55,056 nt of DNA. Source: a virus. The position numbers and the translations under genes were made by a program. The stretch spans positions 1 to 55,056 of IMG/VR virus record IMGVR_UViG_3300020396_000292. One strand, written 5' to 3'. The notes under the pieces are model-generated. The model was given only the letters and a program-made list of their open reading frames with translations. It made no database searches and was not told the DNA's origin. This document shows positions 13,401-22,006 of this stretch, piece after piece (the stretch's first letter is position 1; every line of letters begins with the position of its first letter).

Positions 13401-13533
13401 TCAAACTTCAGGAGGTATAACAACAGAGTTTAAAGAGTTTTTGTTTAGAACATATACTCCAGCAGGAGTAGTGGCAGCAGGACAGTTGCTTGGAAGTCAA
13501 GCGGCCAGCACAAGCGTTACGCTTTATGCTTAA
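10456..13533 (+). CDS. Long fibre with YadA-like (Hep_Hag) head repeats
   Basis: A 1025-residue fibre. The N-terminus (about 1-50, with GDYLIGT and KTFTLGDI) resembles anchoring segments of Bacteroidetes phage fibres. Residues roughly 294-510 and 602-830 are many near-14-residue repeats of the form S-x-A-x-G-x-x-A-x-A-x-G (for example SVAIGSGTISSG), the left-handed beta-roll of YadA-type trimeric autotransporter adhesins. A globular insert (about 513-600) interrupts the roll. The second block closes with KLYVIGNGE...SNALEITKAG, the usual cap of such rolls, then a C-terminal domain (about 880-1025). It should be a trimer and probably reaches the host surface. No chaperone self-cleavage motif is seen. 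Confidence 0.85.
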   Translation: MAKISNTLSYPNQSPIESGDYLIGTSSSSSPVPKQTKTFTLGDIANFTAETILDGDPFRIAMFSSSNTLVNSLLFQDFSGNVLTLDNGTGSGTLIVSEDVKVGDELQVTGESLFLDGVVMEASLTVQGKFTSSGEAVLLGQVADAAGNVGTGEQVLVSQTNGTVRWENYQGSGLEFQGGWNASTNFPILSSSLLIPANTGYYWIVSTAGTTPLDTQGGGTITDWEIGDWAIISEDLLGNVFWDKIDNSSVLTGSGTAGTVAIWTSSNELGDSKIKNGVGTNSLIFNDTTGSGEADGEAANSFGQDSKADGDFSFAVGRGAEAKADYSFALGSGAIASDESSIALMENAKAQGTAAFAVGFGAETDAQFAIAIGKAALSSGDGSVAIGSGTISSGIGSVAIGASTEASADAAVALGGGSVASGAWSFAVGKSSIASGDSSMAMGNSSDAYGGSSVAAGSDSKSEGAKSIAMGEDAYSYGEDSLSLGLMTLSYGKASLAANEESFSANNADVALGKSVSGAVLATVISQPTTSSVEATILSGTITAGDEIFIPSQSEYPLTPIVVLSAIETSTNVWEIVGDSVFTVAAGTMLAINETSVFAKGYGISAGYLSNARGKYSVALGNISVAEGENSTALSSGISIGKASFAATPLSRAEGQESVAMAGGLTTGKRSLAIGEGNSALAVGSVALGINSTASGEESVAIGGSNVSSGTSSFALGTDNEASGNFSIALGAEDNTASGSYSISLGTGNETTATKSNAWGDENQVNAPQGFGIGSENTVVLTASKGMAIGSGSKVSGEQGLAIGTNLESTSYRETVLGSFNLVGTPGSVDAWVATDKLYVIGNGETAGNESNALEITKAGIVSLPSYGSGTITGTVAKTLGVTAQGQVIETDASQPLSWVGQIGVDFLGVPEIQKTQTSTLFVGDPTTTPTTFRGITFTKDADGEYRLRVTYTPSTVPTDRDKLALQFGDNVARVYSFTLGSQTSGGITTEFKEFLFRTYTPAGVVAAGQLLGSQAASTSVTLYA

Positions 13534-13570
13534 CTGAATTTTATTTAATATAAATTTTTAATTTAATATA

Positions 13571-13795
13571 ATGGATATAAGAAAAATATCTGTCGGTCCA
13601 GATTATAAGTCTGGGGCTATGCATTACTTAGTAGGTCAGAACGTGTTGAATGGAGCATACAAGATTCATTTAATAAAGTACGACTCTTTATTACACTCCT
13701 ACAAGATTTACATAGAAGAAGACGATGTTGTTGTTCTTTGGAAAGAGTTTAGCTCTGCTATGCCTGTGTCCATTGAATACAACATAAACTTTTGA
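13571..13795 (+). CDS. Small hypothetical protein upstream of packaging genes
   Basis: A 74-residue protein (MDIRKISVGPDYKSGAMHYLVGQ...). It mixes short beta-strand patterns (YKIHLIKYD, YKIYIEEDD, VSIEYNINF) with no motif I can name. The conserved-looking GPDYKSGAMHY segment suggests a structural constraint. It overlaps the next gene by 3 bases at a TTGA junction and probably belongs to the packaging operon. Confidence 0.6.
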   Translation: MDIRKISVGPDYKSGAMHYLVGQNVLNGAYKIHLIKYDSLLHSYKIYIEEDDVVVLWKEFSSAMPVSIEYNINF

Positions 13796-14355
13796 AATCA
13801 CCAACAGACTTTATAGTAACCCCCAGAGAAAATAAAAGATACTCCAATACTAAAAACATTGGAGGTATAGACTTTTTAGTTAGCTCTTCAGAGGAGGACG
13901 TAAGATATTCAAATAGGTATGCTGAAGTAAAGGCGTTACCTATAGATTATTCTGGTCCCATAAAAGAAGGAGACACCCTCCTTGTTCATCACAATGTTTT
14001 TAAATTCTACAATGACATCAGGGGTCAAAGGAGAAGTGGTAAAAGTTTTTTAAAAGACAACCTATTCTTAGTAGACCATGACCAGTACTTTGCTTACAAG
14101 CAAGATGATGTATGGTATGCTCATGACAGGTACTGCTATATTAAGCCAGTGAAAACAAAGGAGTCTGTTATATTTAAGAATACAAAAGAAGAACCCTTAG
14201 TTGGATTAGTTGAGATTCCAAATGAAAAATTAAGTAGTCAAGGAATTAAGAAAGGAGATTTAATTTCTTTTAAGCCTGATAGTGAGTATGAGTTTGAGGT
14301 TGATGGAGAAAAACTTTATCGTATGTTCGACCATCAAATAATAATGATACTATGA
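13792..14355 (+). CDS. GroES-like (cpn10-fold) protein in the packaging operon
   Basis: A 187-residue protein. The C-terminal 36 residues (152-187: IKKGDLISF, EFEVDGEKLYRM, QIIMIL) match cpn10 segment by segment: the GD-x-I-x-F strand, the D/N-G-E-x-Y strand and the hydrophobic final strand. The same order occurs in the phage GroES at 3351. A second GD-x-L-L-V strand (IKEGDTLLVHH, 57-67) and a later VDHDQYFAYKQ suggest another cpn10-like half or an enlarged mobile-loop region. It starts at TTG (13792) overlapping the previous TGA, since no ATG lies nearby. It is possibly a virion-assembly co-chaperone like T4 gp31, or a cpn10-fold structural protein. The fold call comes from motif order alone. 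Confidence 0.55.
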   Translation: MKSPTDFIVTPRENKRYSNTKNIGGIDFLVSSSEEDVRYSNRYAEVKALPIDYSGPIKEGDTLLVHHNVFKFYNDIRGQRRSGKSFLKDNLFLVDHDQYFAYKQDDVWYAHDRYCYIKPVKTKESVIFKNTKEEPLVGLVEIPNEKLSSQGIKKGDLISFKPDSEYEFEVDGEKLYRMFDHQIIMIL

Positions 14356-14633
14356 AATCAAACACAGAAATAAAACTAGATATTATATCCGCTGCCAGAA
14401 GCGCAGTAGAGCAGTTGATAAAAGTTGCTAGGGAGGATATAATAAAGCACGACCCCGAAGATGACCTGGCGGCAGACAGATTAAAGAACGCAGCGGCAAC
14501 TAAAAAGCTAGCAATCTTTGATGCATTTGAAATACTAAACAGAATAGACGCAGAGAAGGCAGCTTTAGATTTAGCTGAAGGAGATAATAAAGTAAATACA
14601 AAACAAGGATTTGCAGAAAGAAGGTCTAAATAA
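14352..14633 (+). CDS. Putative terminase small subunit or packaging accessory
   Basis: A 93-residue, mostly helical protein (LDIISAARSAVEQLIKVARED...). The segment DDLAADRLKNAAATKKLAIFDAFEILNRI is strongly patterned and probably a conserved helix pair. It starts at an ATGA overlap and ends inside the start of the large terminase gene, the usual place for the small terminase. No clear helix-turn-helix is visible, so the assignment rests on position, size and helical character. Confidence 0.5.
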   Translation: MKSNTEIKLDIISAARSAVEQLIKVAREDIIKHDPEDDLAADRLKNAAATKKLAIFDAFEILNRIDAEKAALDLAEGDNKVNTKQGFAERRSK

Positions 14634-16860
14634 TATACTGTATAAGTCTTTAGAGGACTACATACCTAAAGCGGTACTCACCAACAAGAACAGAAAAAAA
14701 AGTTGGGAGTATGGATACAATGAGAAGTATGATTTTATCTGCATATCTAAAAGCGGTGAGGTAGGAGATATATTAAATATTCAAGGGTTGATAATTGGTT
14801 TACCTAAGAGACCTAAGAAAATAAATTCTCGCTCTAAATCTAATCCCATGCAATACTGGGAACGAATTGATATACCTAAGCAGCTTAGTAGAATTCAATC
14901 TATATTCCAATGGAATGAAATGCCTAACGAGTTTAAAAATAATTGGGTAGATTATATAGAGAATGAATTTGACTGCAGAGAACTTGGCTATTGGTTCTAT
15001 AACAACGGAATACCTACGTACATAACTGGAGCTCATTACATGTACCTTCAATGGACTTCGATTGATGTTGGTTATCCAGATTACAGAGAGGCGAACAGGA
15101 TATTTTATATTTTTTGGGAAGCATGTAAAGCAGACAATAGGTCTTTTGGAATGACGTACCTTAAGATAAGGCGCTCTGGGTTTTCTTATATGGGCTCTTC
15201 AGAATGTGTAAACACAGGTACCTTAGCAAAAGATTCAAGGGTTGGCATATTGTCAAAGACAGGTTCTGATTCAAAGAAAATGTTTACAGATAAGGTTGTT
15301 CCTATAGCAAATAGATTACCTTTCTTTTTTAAACCTATCCAGGATGGTATGGACAAACCTAAAACTGAGTTAGCGTTTAGGATACCTGCATCTAAGATTA
15401 CAAAGAAGAATATGTATAATTCAGATGCAGAAGAGCTTTTAGGATTAGACACAACAATTGATTGGAAAAATACTGACGACAACTCTTATGATGGGGAGAA
15501 GCTATTGCTACTGGTGCATGATGAAAGTGGTAAGTGGATAAAACCTAACAATATACTTAATAACTGGAGAGTTACAAAAACTTGTTTGCGCTTAGGTAGT
15601 AAGGTTATTGGAAAATGTATGATGGGCTCTACGTCAAATGCCTTAAGTAAAGGAGGGGCTAACTTTAAAAAGTTATTTGAAGATTCTTCATTAAGTAAGC
15701 GTAATTCAAATGGTCAAACTAAAAGCGGACTATATTCACTTTTCATCCCTATGGAATGGAATATGGAAGGATTTATAGATAGGTATGGCATGCCTGTATT
15801 TAGAACACCTATAAAATCTATTGTAGGAGTAGACGGTGAAAGTATAAATCAGGGAGCAATTGATTATTGGGAGAATGAGGTAGACTCTTTAAAGAGTGAC
15901 CCTGATGCATTGAATGAATTTTACAGGCAATTTCCGAGAACTGAATCACATGCGTTTAGAGACGAGAGTAAGCAATCTTTATTTAACCTAACAAGAATAT
16001 ATCAACAGATAGACTATAACGATTCTGTTATTAGGGAGCACCATCTTACAAGGGGCTCGTTCTCGTGGAAGGATGGAATTAAAGATACAAAAGTAATATG
16101 GACTCCAAATAATAGAGGGAGGTTTCTAGTATCCTGGACTCCAAACAAAAATTTACAGAACCGAGTTATAAACAGAAATGGAAAAAAATTACCTGCTAAT
16201 GAACACCTTGGTGCGTTTGGATGTGACAGTTATGATATCTCTGGAACAGTAGGTGGCAGAGGTTCTAATGGAGCACTTCATGGGTTAACTAAATTTAATA
16301 TGGACGAAGCCCCTAGCAATGAGTTTTTTCTTGAGTATGTAGCACGACCTCAAACGGCAGAGATATTCTTTGAAGAAGTTTTAATGGCCTGTGTATTTTA
16401 CGGTATGCCTATACTGGTTGAGAACAATAAGCCACGTTTACTATATCACTTTAAGAATAGAGGTTATAGAGGGTTCTCTTTAAACAGGCCTGATAAATCA
16501 TATAATAAATTATCACGAACAGAAAAAGAGTTAGGTGGTATACCAAACTCAAGTGAAGATATAAAGCAAGCTCACGCTGCAGCAATAGAGTCATATATAG
16601 AAAAATATGTAGGCTTGGATATAGAAGAAACATTTAGAGATTCAGACCTAATGGGTACAATGGTTTTTACAAGGACTCTAGAGGACTGGGCAAGGTTTGA
16701 TATTAATAACAGAACTAATTTTGATGCGTCAATCAGTAGTGGTTTGTCTATAATGGCATGTCAAAAACATCTTTATATACCTGAAAAGAAAAGCTCGAAA
16801 ATTTCCATTAACTTTGCAAGGTATACTAATAAGGGATTAACAAGCGATTTAATAAGATAG
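14611..16860 (+). CDS. terL: Terminase large subunit (DNA packaging ATPase-nuclease)
   Basis: A 749-residue packaging motor. In the ATPase half: a deviant Walker A (KIRRSGFSYMGSSE, about 185-198), a Walker B of four hydrophobics then HDES (LLLLVHDES, about 298-306) and a C-motif MGSTSN. In the nuclease half: CDSYDISGT with the first acidic residue, ILVENN in the middle, and EDIKQAHAAAIESYI near the end. It starts at TTG 14611, overlapping the previous gene by 23 bases; no ATG lies in a better place. It is followed directly by the portal gene. The overall form (long, unusual Walker A with Arg-Arg) matches terminases of Bacteroidetes podovirus-like phages. Confidence 0.88.
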   Translation: MQKEGLNNILYKSLEDYIPKAVLTNKNRKKSWEYGYNEKYDFICISKSGEVGDILNIQGLIIGLPKRPKKINSRSKSNPMQYWERIDIPKQLSRIQSIFQWNEMPNEFKNNWVDYIENEFDCRELGYWFYNNGIPTYITGAHYMYLQWTSIDVGYPDYREANRIFYIFWEACKADNRSFGMTYLKIRRSGFSYMGSSECVNTGTLAKDSRVGILSKTGSDSKKMFTDKVVPIANRLPFFFKPIQDGMDKPKTELAFRIPASKITKKNMYNSDAEELLGLDTTIDWKNTDDNSYDGEKLLLLVHDESGKWIKPNNILNNWRVTKTCLRLGSKVIGKCMMGSTSNALSKGGANFKKLFEDSSLSKRNSNGQTKSGLYSLFIPMEWNMEGFIDRYGMPVFRTPIKSIVGVDGESINQGAIDYWENEVDSLKSDPDALNEFYRQFPRTESHAFRDESKQSLFNLTRIYQQIDYNDSVIREHHLTRGSFSWKDGIKDTKVIWTPNNRGRFLVSWTPNKNLQNRVINRNGKKLPANEHLGAFGCDSYDISGTVGGRGSNGALHGLTKFNMDEAPSNEFFLEYVARPQTAEIFFEEVLMACVFYGMPILVENNKPRLLYHFKNRGYRGFSLNRPDKSYNKLSRTEKELGGIPNSSEDIKQAHAAAIESYIEKYVGLDIEETFRDSDLMGTMVFTRTLEDWARFDINNRTNFDASISSGLSIMACQKHLYIPEKKSSKISINFARYTNKGLTSDLIR

Positions 16861-19296
16861 ATGAAAGAAGTTAAGATAGATATTTCATCTGTAGGATTCC
16901 CTAGTCAATTTGTATCAGATGCCGAAAAAGCCACTGATGAGTTTGGCTTACAGATAGGGCAAGCGATACAGTATGAGTGGTTTAAGAAAGATGGCAATGG
17001 AAGTAGATACTACGGACAGTGGAGAGATTTTCATAGACTTCGTTTATACGCAAGAGGAGAACAGTCTGTTGCAAAATATAAAAATGAACTAGCGGTAGAC
17101 GGAGATTTATCTTACCTAAATCTTGATTGGACGCCTGTTCCTATACTCCCTAAGTTTGTAGATATAGTTGTTAACGGAATGTCCGACAGACTTTTTAAAG
17201 TTAAAGCCTATGCTCAGGACGCTTTGTCTCAGGGAAAAAGAAGCAAGTATCAAGATGTAGTTGAAGCTCAAATGGCAGCTAAAGACCTTCTTCTTGATAT
17301 TCAGAAAGCAACAGGAGTAGACCCCTTTACCATGAATCCTGATACGGTCCCTGAGACTGACGAGGAACTTACTTTGTATATGACTCTTAATTATAAACCA
17401 GCTATCGAGATAGCAGAGGAAGAGGCAATTGATACAATGTTTTCGGAGAACCATTACAGTGATGTAAGAAAAAGAATAGACTACGACCTAACTGTTTTAG
17501 GTATTGGTTGTGCAAAGCATGAGTTTCTACCAGGTTCAGGAGTTAAGGTCTCGTATGTAGACCCTGCAAATATTGTATACAGCTATACGGAAGACCCACA
17601 CTTTAAAGATTGTTTTTATTGGGGAGAAGTAAAGGTTCTTCCAATTAATGAGCTTTTAAAAATAGATACAAGCCTTACAAATGAAGACTTAGAAAAAATA
17701 TCTAAGTACAGCCAAAGCTGGTATGACTATTACAATGTTGCCCAGATGCAGCAGAATGATATTTTTACCAGAGACACTGTGACATTGTTATACTTTAATT
17801 ATAAGACCACAAAAAAAATGGTTTATAAGAAAAAAGTTTCTGAAAACGGAAGTGTAAAAATGATTGAGAAGGACGACCAATTTAATCCTCCTGTAGACAT
17901 GATGGATGACGGCAAGTTTGAGAAGGTGTCTAAAACAATTGACGTGTGGTATGACGGTGTGATGGTGATGGGTACGGATATAATTTTAAAATGGGAGCTT
18001 GCTAAGAATATGGTAAGGCCTCAGTCTGCATCTCAGCACGCTATGCCTAATTATGTGGCTGTTGCCCCAAGAATGTATAAGGGTGTTATTGAATCTTTAG
18101 TTAGAAGAATGATTCCGTTTACAGATTTAATACAGCTTACACACCTAAAGTTACAGCAAGTAATTTCAAGAGTTGTTCCAGATGGTGTGTTTATTGATGC
18201 CGATGGGTTAAATGAAGTTGACCTAGGTACAGGAGCTGCATACAACCCTGAAGACGCATTAAGATTATATTTTCAAACTGGTAGTGTGGTGGGGAGAAGT
18301 TACACACAGGACGGAGACTTTAATCAAGCAAGAGTTCCTATACAGCAACTAACATCTAATAGTGGCGCTAGTAAGACTCAGATGCTTATATCTAACTATA
18401 ACCATTACTTAGAAATGATTCGCCAGGTAACAGGCTTAAACGAAGCCAGAGATGGTTCTACTCCTGACCCCAACTCTTTAGTGGGACTACAGAAGCTTGC
18501 GGCTTTAAATTCTAATACAGCAACTAGGCACATACTTCAAGGAAGTTTATACATATATAGAACATTAGCAGAGGCACTAACATATAGAATTGCAGATGTG
18601 TTAGAGTACTCAGATTTTAAAGATGACTTTATTAATAAGATTGGAAAATACAACGTAAGTATCTTAAATGATATTTCAGATTTATATATATACGACTTTG
18701 GAATATTTATAGAGGTAGCGCCTGATGAGGAAGAGAAATCTAAGCTAGAACAAAATATCCAAACAGCTTTATCTAAAGGAGATATTAATCTTGAGGATGC
18801 AATTGATATTAGAGAAATAAGAAACATAAAGCTTGCAAATCAATTATTAAAAGTAAAGAGAAAACAAAAGCAAGACGCAGACCAGAAAGCGGAGATGCTT
18901 TCGCAGCAGATGCAAGCGGCTTCACAATTAAAATCTCAACAGATGGCAGGCCAGATGGCAATGCAGAAATCTCAAGCGGAGATGCAGGCCAAAATGCAAA
19001 TGAAACAAGCGGAGATAGCTTTTGAAATAGAGAAGATGAAAAATCAGGCTGAGCTAAAAAGTATGCTGATGGCTGAAGAGTTTAGCTATAATCAACAGCT
19101 TAATGGAATGGAAGCAGAGGCATTAGCATCAAGAGAAACAAGAAGAGAGGACGCTAAGTCAGGCAGAATTAGTCAAGCTAATCAAGAACAATCAAGGTTA
19201 ATCAATCAAAGAAAAAACAATTTACCACCTCAAAGGTTTGAGTCTAATGAAGACAGCTTAGATGGTTTTGATTTAGCTGAATTCGACCCAAGATAA
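16861..19296 (+). CDS. Portal protein
   Basis: An 811-residue protein immediately after terL. It shows the long all-phage portal layout: an N-terminal wing region, mixed alpha/beta stem segments (VSYVDPANIVYSYTEDPHFK), an R-Q-V-T-G-L-N-E-A-R-D-G segment typical of portals in the crown/clip region, and a C-terminal Gln/Met-rich coiled coil (about 665-760, repeated QMQA, QMAG, EMQAKMQ units). Portals form the ring at one capsid vertex through which DNA passes. The long Gln-rich barrel resembles podovirus portals that extend into the capsid. Position and size support the call more than sequence identity. Confidence 0.85.
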   Translation: MKEVKIDISSVGFPSQFVSDAEKATDEFGLQIGQAIQYEWFKKDGNGSRYYGQWRDFHRLRLYARGEQSVAKYKNELAVDGDLSYLNLDWTPVPILPKFVDIVVNGMSDRLFKVKAYAQDALSQGKRSKYQDVVEAQMAAKDLLLDIQKATGVDPFTMNPDTVPETDEELTLYMTLNYKPAIEIAEEEAIDTMFSENHYSDVRKRIDYDLTVLGIGCAKHEFLPGSGVKVSYVDPANIVYSYTEDPHFKDCFYWGEVKVLPINELLKIDTSLTNEDLEKISKYSQSWYDYYNVAQMQQNDIFTRDTVTLLYFNYKTTKKMVYKKKVSENGSVKMIEKDDQFNPPVDMMDDGKFEKVSKTIDVWYDGVMVMGTDIILKWELAKNMVRPQSASQHAMPNYVAVAPRMYKGVIESLVRRMIPFTDLIQLTHLKLQQVISRVVPDGVFIDADGLNEVDLGTGAAYNPEDALRLYFQTGSVVGRSYTQDGDFNQARVPIQQLTSNSGASKTQMLISNYNHYLEMIRQVTGLNEARDGSTPDPNSLVGLQKLAALNSNTATRHILQGSLYIYRTLAEALTYRIADVLEYSDFKDDFINKIGKYNVSILNDISDLYIYDFGIFIEVAPDEEEKSKLEQNIQTALSKGDINLEDAIDIREIRNIKLANQLLKVKRKQKQDADQKAEMLSQQMQAASQLKSQQMAGQMAMQKSQAEMQAKMQMKQAEIAFEIEKMKNQAELKSMLMAEEFSYNQQLNGMEAEALASRETRREDAKSGRISQANQEQSRLINQRKNNLPPQRFESNEDSLDGFDLAEFDPR

Positions 19297-19324
19297 GTAA
19301 ATAAAATGTAATAATTAATTGTAC

Positions 19325-19332
19325 TATATTTG
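19325..19332 (+). promoter_or_regulatory. Bacteroidetes -7 promoter element
   Basis: TATATTTG lies 18 bases before the ATG of the scaffold-like gene at 19350. A promoter here would allow extra expression of scaffold and capsid relative to terminase and portal. There is no clear -33 box. Confidence 0.5.
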
Positions 19333-19349
19333 TACTAAAATTTAATCAA

Positions 19350-20438
19350 ATGGAAATCAAAGTAAGAGAATTAGGTTCTGTAGAAGAAAAATCAGTTGCT
19401 CAAGTAGAGGAAGCTTTAATTGAAAAAGTTGAACAACAACACGAAGAACAAGTACAGCCAGAGGTTGTAGAGCAAGAGTCAGTTTCAGAAGAAGCGGAAC
19501 CTGCTAGATTAGAAGAAAGAGATGTTCTTGAATTTATAAAGAACAGGTATGATAAAGACATATCGTCTGTAGACCAATTGTTTACAGAGAAAGAAGGTAA
19601 TAAAGAGCTACCAGAAGATGTGTCCGCTTATTTTGAATATAAAAAGAAAACTGGTCGTGGTATTGAAGATTATGTTAAATTAAACAGAGACTTTGATTCC
19701 TTAGATGAAGACCAAATTTTAACTGAGTATCTTTTAGCTACCGAAGAAGGTATTGATAAAGAAGACGCTGAGCTTTTAATGGAGGATTATTCCTATGACG
19801 AGGATATAGATGATGAGTCTGATGTTAAAAGAGCTAAGTTAAAAAAGAAAAAGGCTATTGTAAAAGCTAAGAAGTTTTTCAATGAACAAAAAGAAATGTA
19901 TCACCAGCCGCTTGAGTCAAGTGCAACTGGTATTTCTGAGGACAATGAAGACTACAAGGCATACAAGCAATATGTTGAGAATGCAAAGACTCAGTCAGAA
20001 GAACAGTCTAGGAAAGTAGATTTCTTTGAAAAAGAAACTAACAAGGTGTTAAATCAAGACTTTAAAGGTTTTAAGGTTAATATTGATGAAGCTAATTTGT
20101 TATACAATCCAGGAGGTTCTGTGGAGGAAATTAAAAAATCTCAATCAAGCGTTATTAATTTTATTAATAATCATTTGAATGAAGATGGATTAGTTAAAAA
20201 CGCAGCTGAGTACCATAAAGCATTATCAGCAGCAATGAACCCTGATAAATTCGCAAGGTTTTTTTACGAGCAAGGTAAGGCTGCAGCTACGGATAACGTA
20301 ACCAGAAAGATGAAGAACATCGATATGACTACGCGTTCTGCTCCAGAGGTAACCGTAAAAGGTGGAACTAAATATCGTGCAGTAAATGCAAGTGAAGGCA
20401 GAGGGTTAAAGATTAAGAGTATTAAAAGAAAAAATTAA
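19350..20438 (+). CDS. Putative scaffold protein
   Basis: A 362-residue, highly acidic, mostly helical protein with Glu- and Gln-rich N-terminus (EEKSVAQVEEALIEKVEQQ...), a Lys-rich middle (KRAKLKKKKAIVKAKK) and a basic C-terminus (KIKSIKRKN). This charge layout, with a coiled-coil body and a basic C-terminal hook, is typical of capsid scaffold proteins, and it sits directly before the major capsid gene. No protease motif is seen. Confidence 0.7.
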   Translation: MEIKVRELGSVEEKSVAQVEEALIEKVEQQHEEQVQPEVVEQESVSEEAEPARLEERDVLEFIKNRYDKDISSVDQLFTEKEGNKELPEDVSAYFEYKKKTGRGIEDYVKLNRDFDSLDEDQILTEYLLATEEGIDKEDAELLMEDYSYDEDIDDESDVKRAKLKKKKAIVKAKKFFNEQKEMYHQPLESSATGISEDNEDYKAYKQYVENAKTQSEEQSRKVDFFEKETNKVLNQDFKGFKVNIDEANLLYNPGGSVEEIKKSQSSVINFINNHLNEDGLVKNAAEYHKALSAAMNPDKFARFFYEQGKAAATDNVTRKMKNIDMTTRSAPEVTVKGGTKYRAVNASEGRGLKIKSIKRKN

Positions 20439-20457
20439 CCACATTAAAAATTAAAAA

Positions 20458-21930
20458 ATGGCAGGACAATTATTAGGACCGAATACTACACCAGTAGGAC
20501 CAGGTTTTCAACTACAGCCAGCACCACAACAGGTGCCATTGGCTACAAATTATATTACTGATTTCAACTTTTTGAATCAGTATTTACCAGACACTTATGA
20601 AAAAGAATTTGAGCGTTATGGTAATAGAACTATCTCTTCTTTCTTACGTTTAGTAGGGGCAGAGTTACCAAGTAACTCAGACTTAGTAAAGTGGGCAGAG
20701 CAAGGGAGATTACACACTAAATATACACAGTGTGGAACTGCAGCAGTTGTTGCTAATGACGTAGTAACATTTGATATTAACGATGCGTTAGTACCAGACA
20801 GAGCAGCAACAGGCTTAACAGCTGGAACTATTGCTATTCGTGTTGGACAAACTTTAGTTGTTACTAACAATGACGGTTCAGGAGAATTCAAAGGAATTGT
20901 AACAGCAGTAGGTGTTGCAGGTGGATTAAACGACAACCAAATAACTGTAGCGTTTTATAACGCACAAGGTTATACAGGTGGTACAGGTGCAGGTAATGCA
21001 GACGTAACTATCTTTATCTACGGTTCTGAATTCAAAAAAGGAAGTAACGGAATGCAAGGTTCTTTAGAGGCTGAAGATGAAATCTTCGACAACTCTCCAA
21101 TCATTATCAAAGATAAGTATGCAGTATCAGGTTCTGATATGGCACAAATCGGATGGATTGAAGTGACTACTGAGAACGGAGCTTCAGGATACCTATGGTA
21201 CTTGAAGTCTGAGCACGAAACTCGTTTACGTTTTGATGACTACCTTGAAACGGCTATGATTGAGGCGGTACCAGCAGAGGCAGGTTCTGGAGCAATTGCA
21301 GCAGGTGGAGATGTAGGAAACAAAGGTTCTGAAGGTATCTTCCACGCAGTGGAAACTAGAGGAAATGTATGGGCTGGTGGAAACCCAGTTGCTCTTCAAG
21401 ACTTTGACAATATAATATCTAGACTTGATAAGCAAGGTTCAATTGAAGAGAACGTACTTTTCTTAAACAGACAGTTTGGATTTGATATTGACGATATGTT
21501 AGCATCACAAAACTCTTATGGAGGAGGAGGTACTTCTTATGGTCTTTTTGACAACGATGAGGAGATGGCTCTTAACTTAGGATTTACAGGATTCCGTAGA
21601 GGTTACGACTTCTACAAGTCTGACTGGAAATACCTAAACGACCCAACTATGCGCGGTGGTCTAACTGGAACAGGAGCTGTAAACGGTTTGTTAGTACCAG
21701 CAGGTTCAACTACTGTTTATGACCAAATCCTTGGAAAGAATGCTAAGCGTCCTTTCTTACATGTACGTTACAGAGCTTCAGAAACTGAAGACAGAAAGTA
21801 CAAGACCTGGATTACAGGTTCAGCTGGTGGTGCAATGACATCTGATTTAGATGCGATGGAAGTAAACTTCCTATCTGAAAGATGTGTATGTACTATGGGT
21901 GCAAACAACTTTGTGATTTTCCAATCATAA
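20458..21930 (+). CDS. Major capsid protein
   Basis: A 490-residue protein after the scaffold-like gene, with the codon bias of a highly expressed gene (many TTA, AAC, GGT, ACA codons). It has an N-terminal Pro/Gln arm, a long helix region (YEKEFERYGNRTISSFLRLVG) and a Gly/Thr/Asn-rich middle. The C-terminal part (RYRASETEDRKYKTWITGSAGG) fits the core of an HK97-type capsid. No cleavage site can be assigned. A terminator follows at 21946-21980. Confidence 0.82.
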   Translation: MAGQLLGPNTTPVGPGFQLQPAPQQVPLATNYITDFNFLNQYLPDTYEKEFERYGNRTISSFLRLVGAELPSNSDLVKWAEQGRLHTKYTQCGTAAVVANDVVTFDINDALVPDRAATGLTAGTIAIRVGQTLVVTNNDGSGEFKGIVTAVGVAGGLNDNQITVAFYNAQGYTGGTGAGNADVTIFIYGSEFKKGSNGMQGSLEAEDEIFDNSPIIIKDKYAVSGSDMAQIGWIEVTTENGASGYLWYLKSEHETRLRFDDYLETAMIEAVPAEAGSGAIAAGGDVGNKGSEGIFHAVETRGNVWAGGNPVALQDFDNIISRLDKQGSIEENVLFLNRQFGFDIDDMLASQNSYGGGGTSYGLFDNDEEMALNLGFTGFRRGYDFYKSDWKYLNDPTMRGGLTGTGAVNGLLVPAGSTTVYDQILGKNAKRPFLHVRYRASETEDRKYKTWITGSAGGAMTSDLDAMEVNFLSERCVCTMGANNFVIFQS

Positions 21931-21945
21931 ATTAAATATGTAATT

Positions 21946-21980
21946 ACTACCCTTGTTATTGTGACGAGGGTAGTTATTAC
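21946..21980 (+). terminator. Terminator-like hairpin after the major capsid gene
   Basis: ACTACCCTTG (21946-21955) pairs with CGAGGGTAGT (21965-21974), ten pairs including one G-T, with a 9-base loop and a moderately T-rich tail (TATTACTTTTATT). The weak tail suggests partial termination, which would set a high ratio of capsid to downstream products. Confidence 0.7.
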
Positions 21981-22006
21981 TTTTATTAAATCTAAATTAT
22001 AATTAA

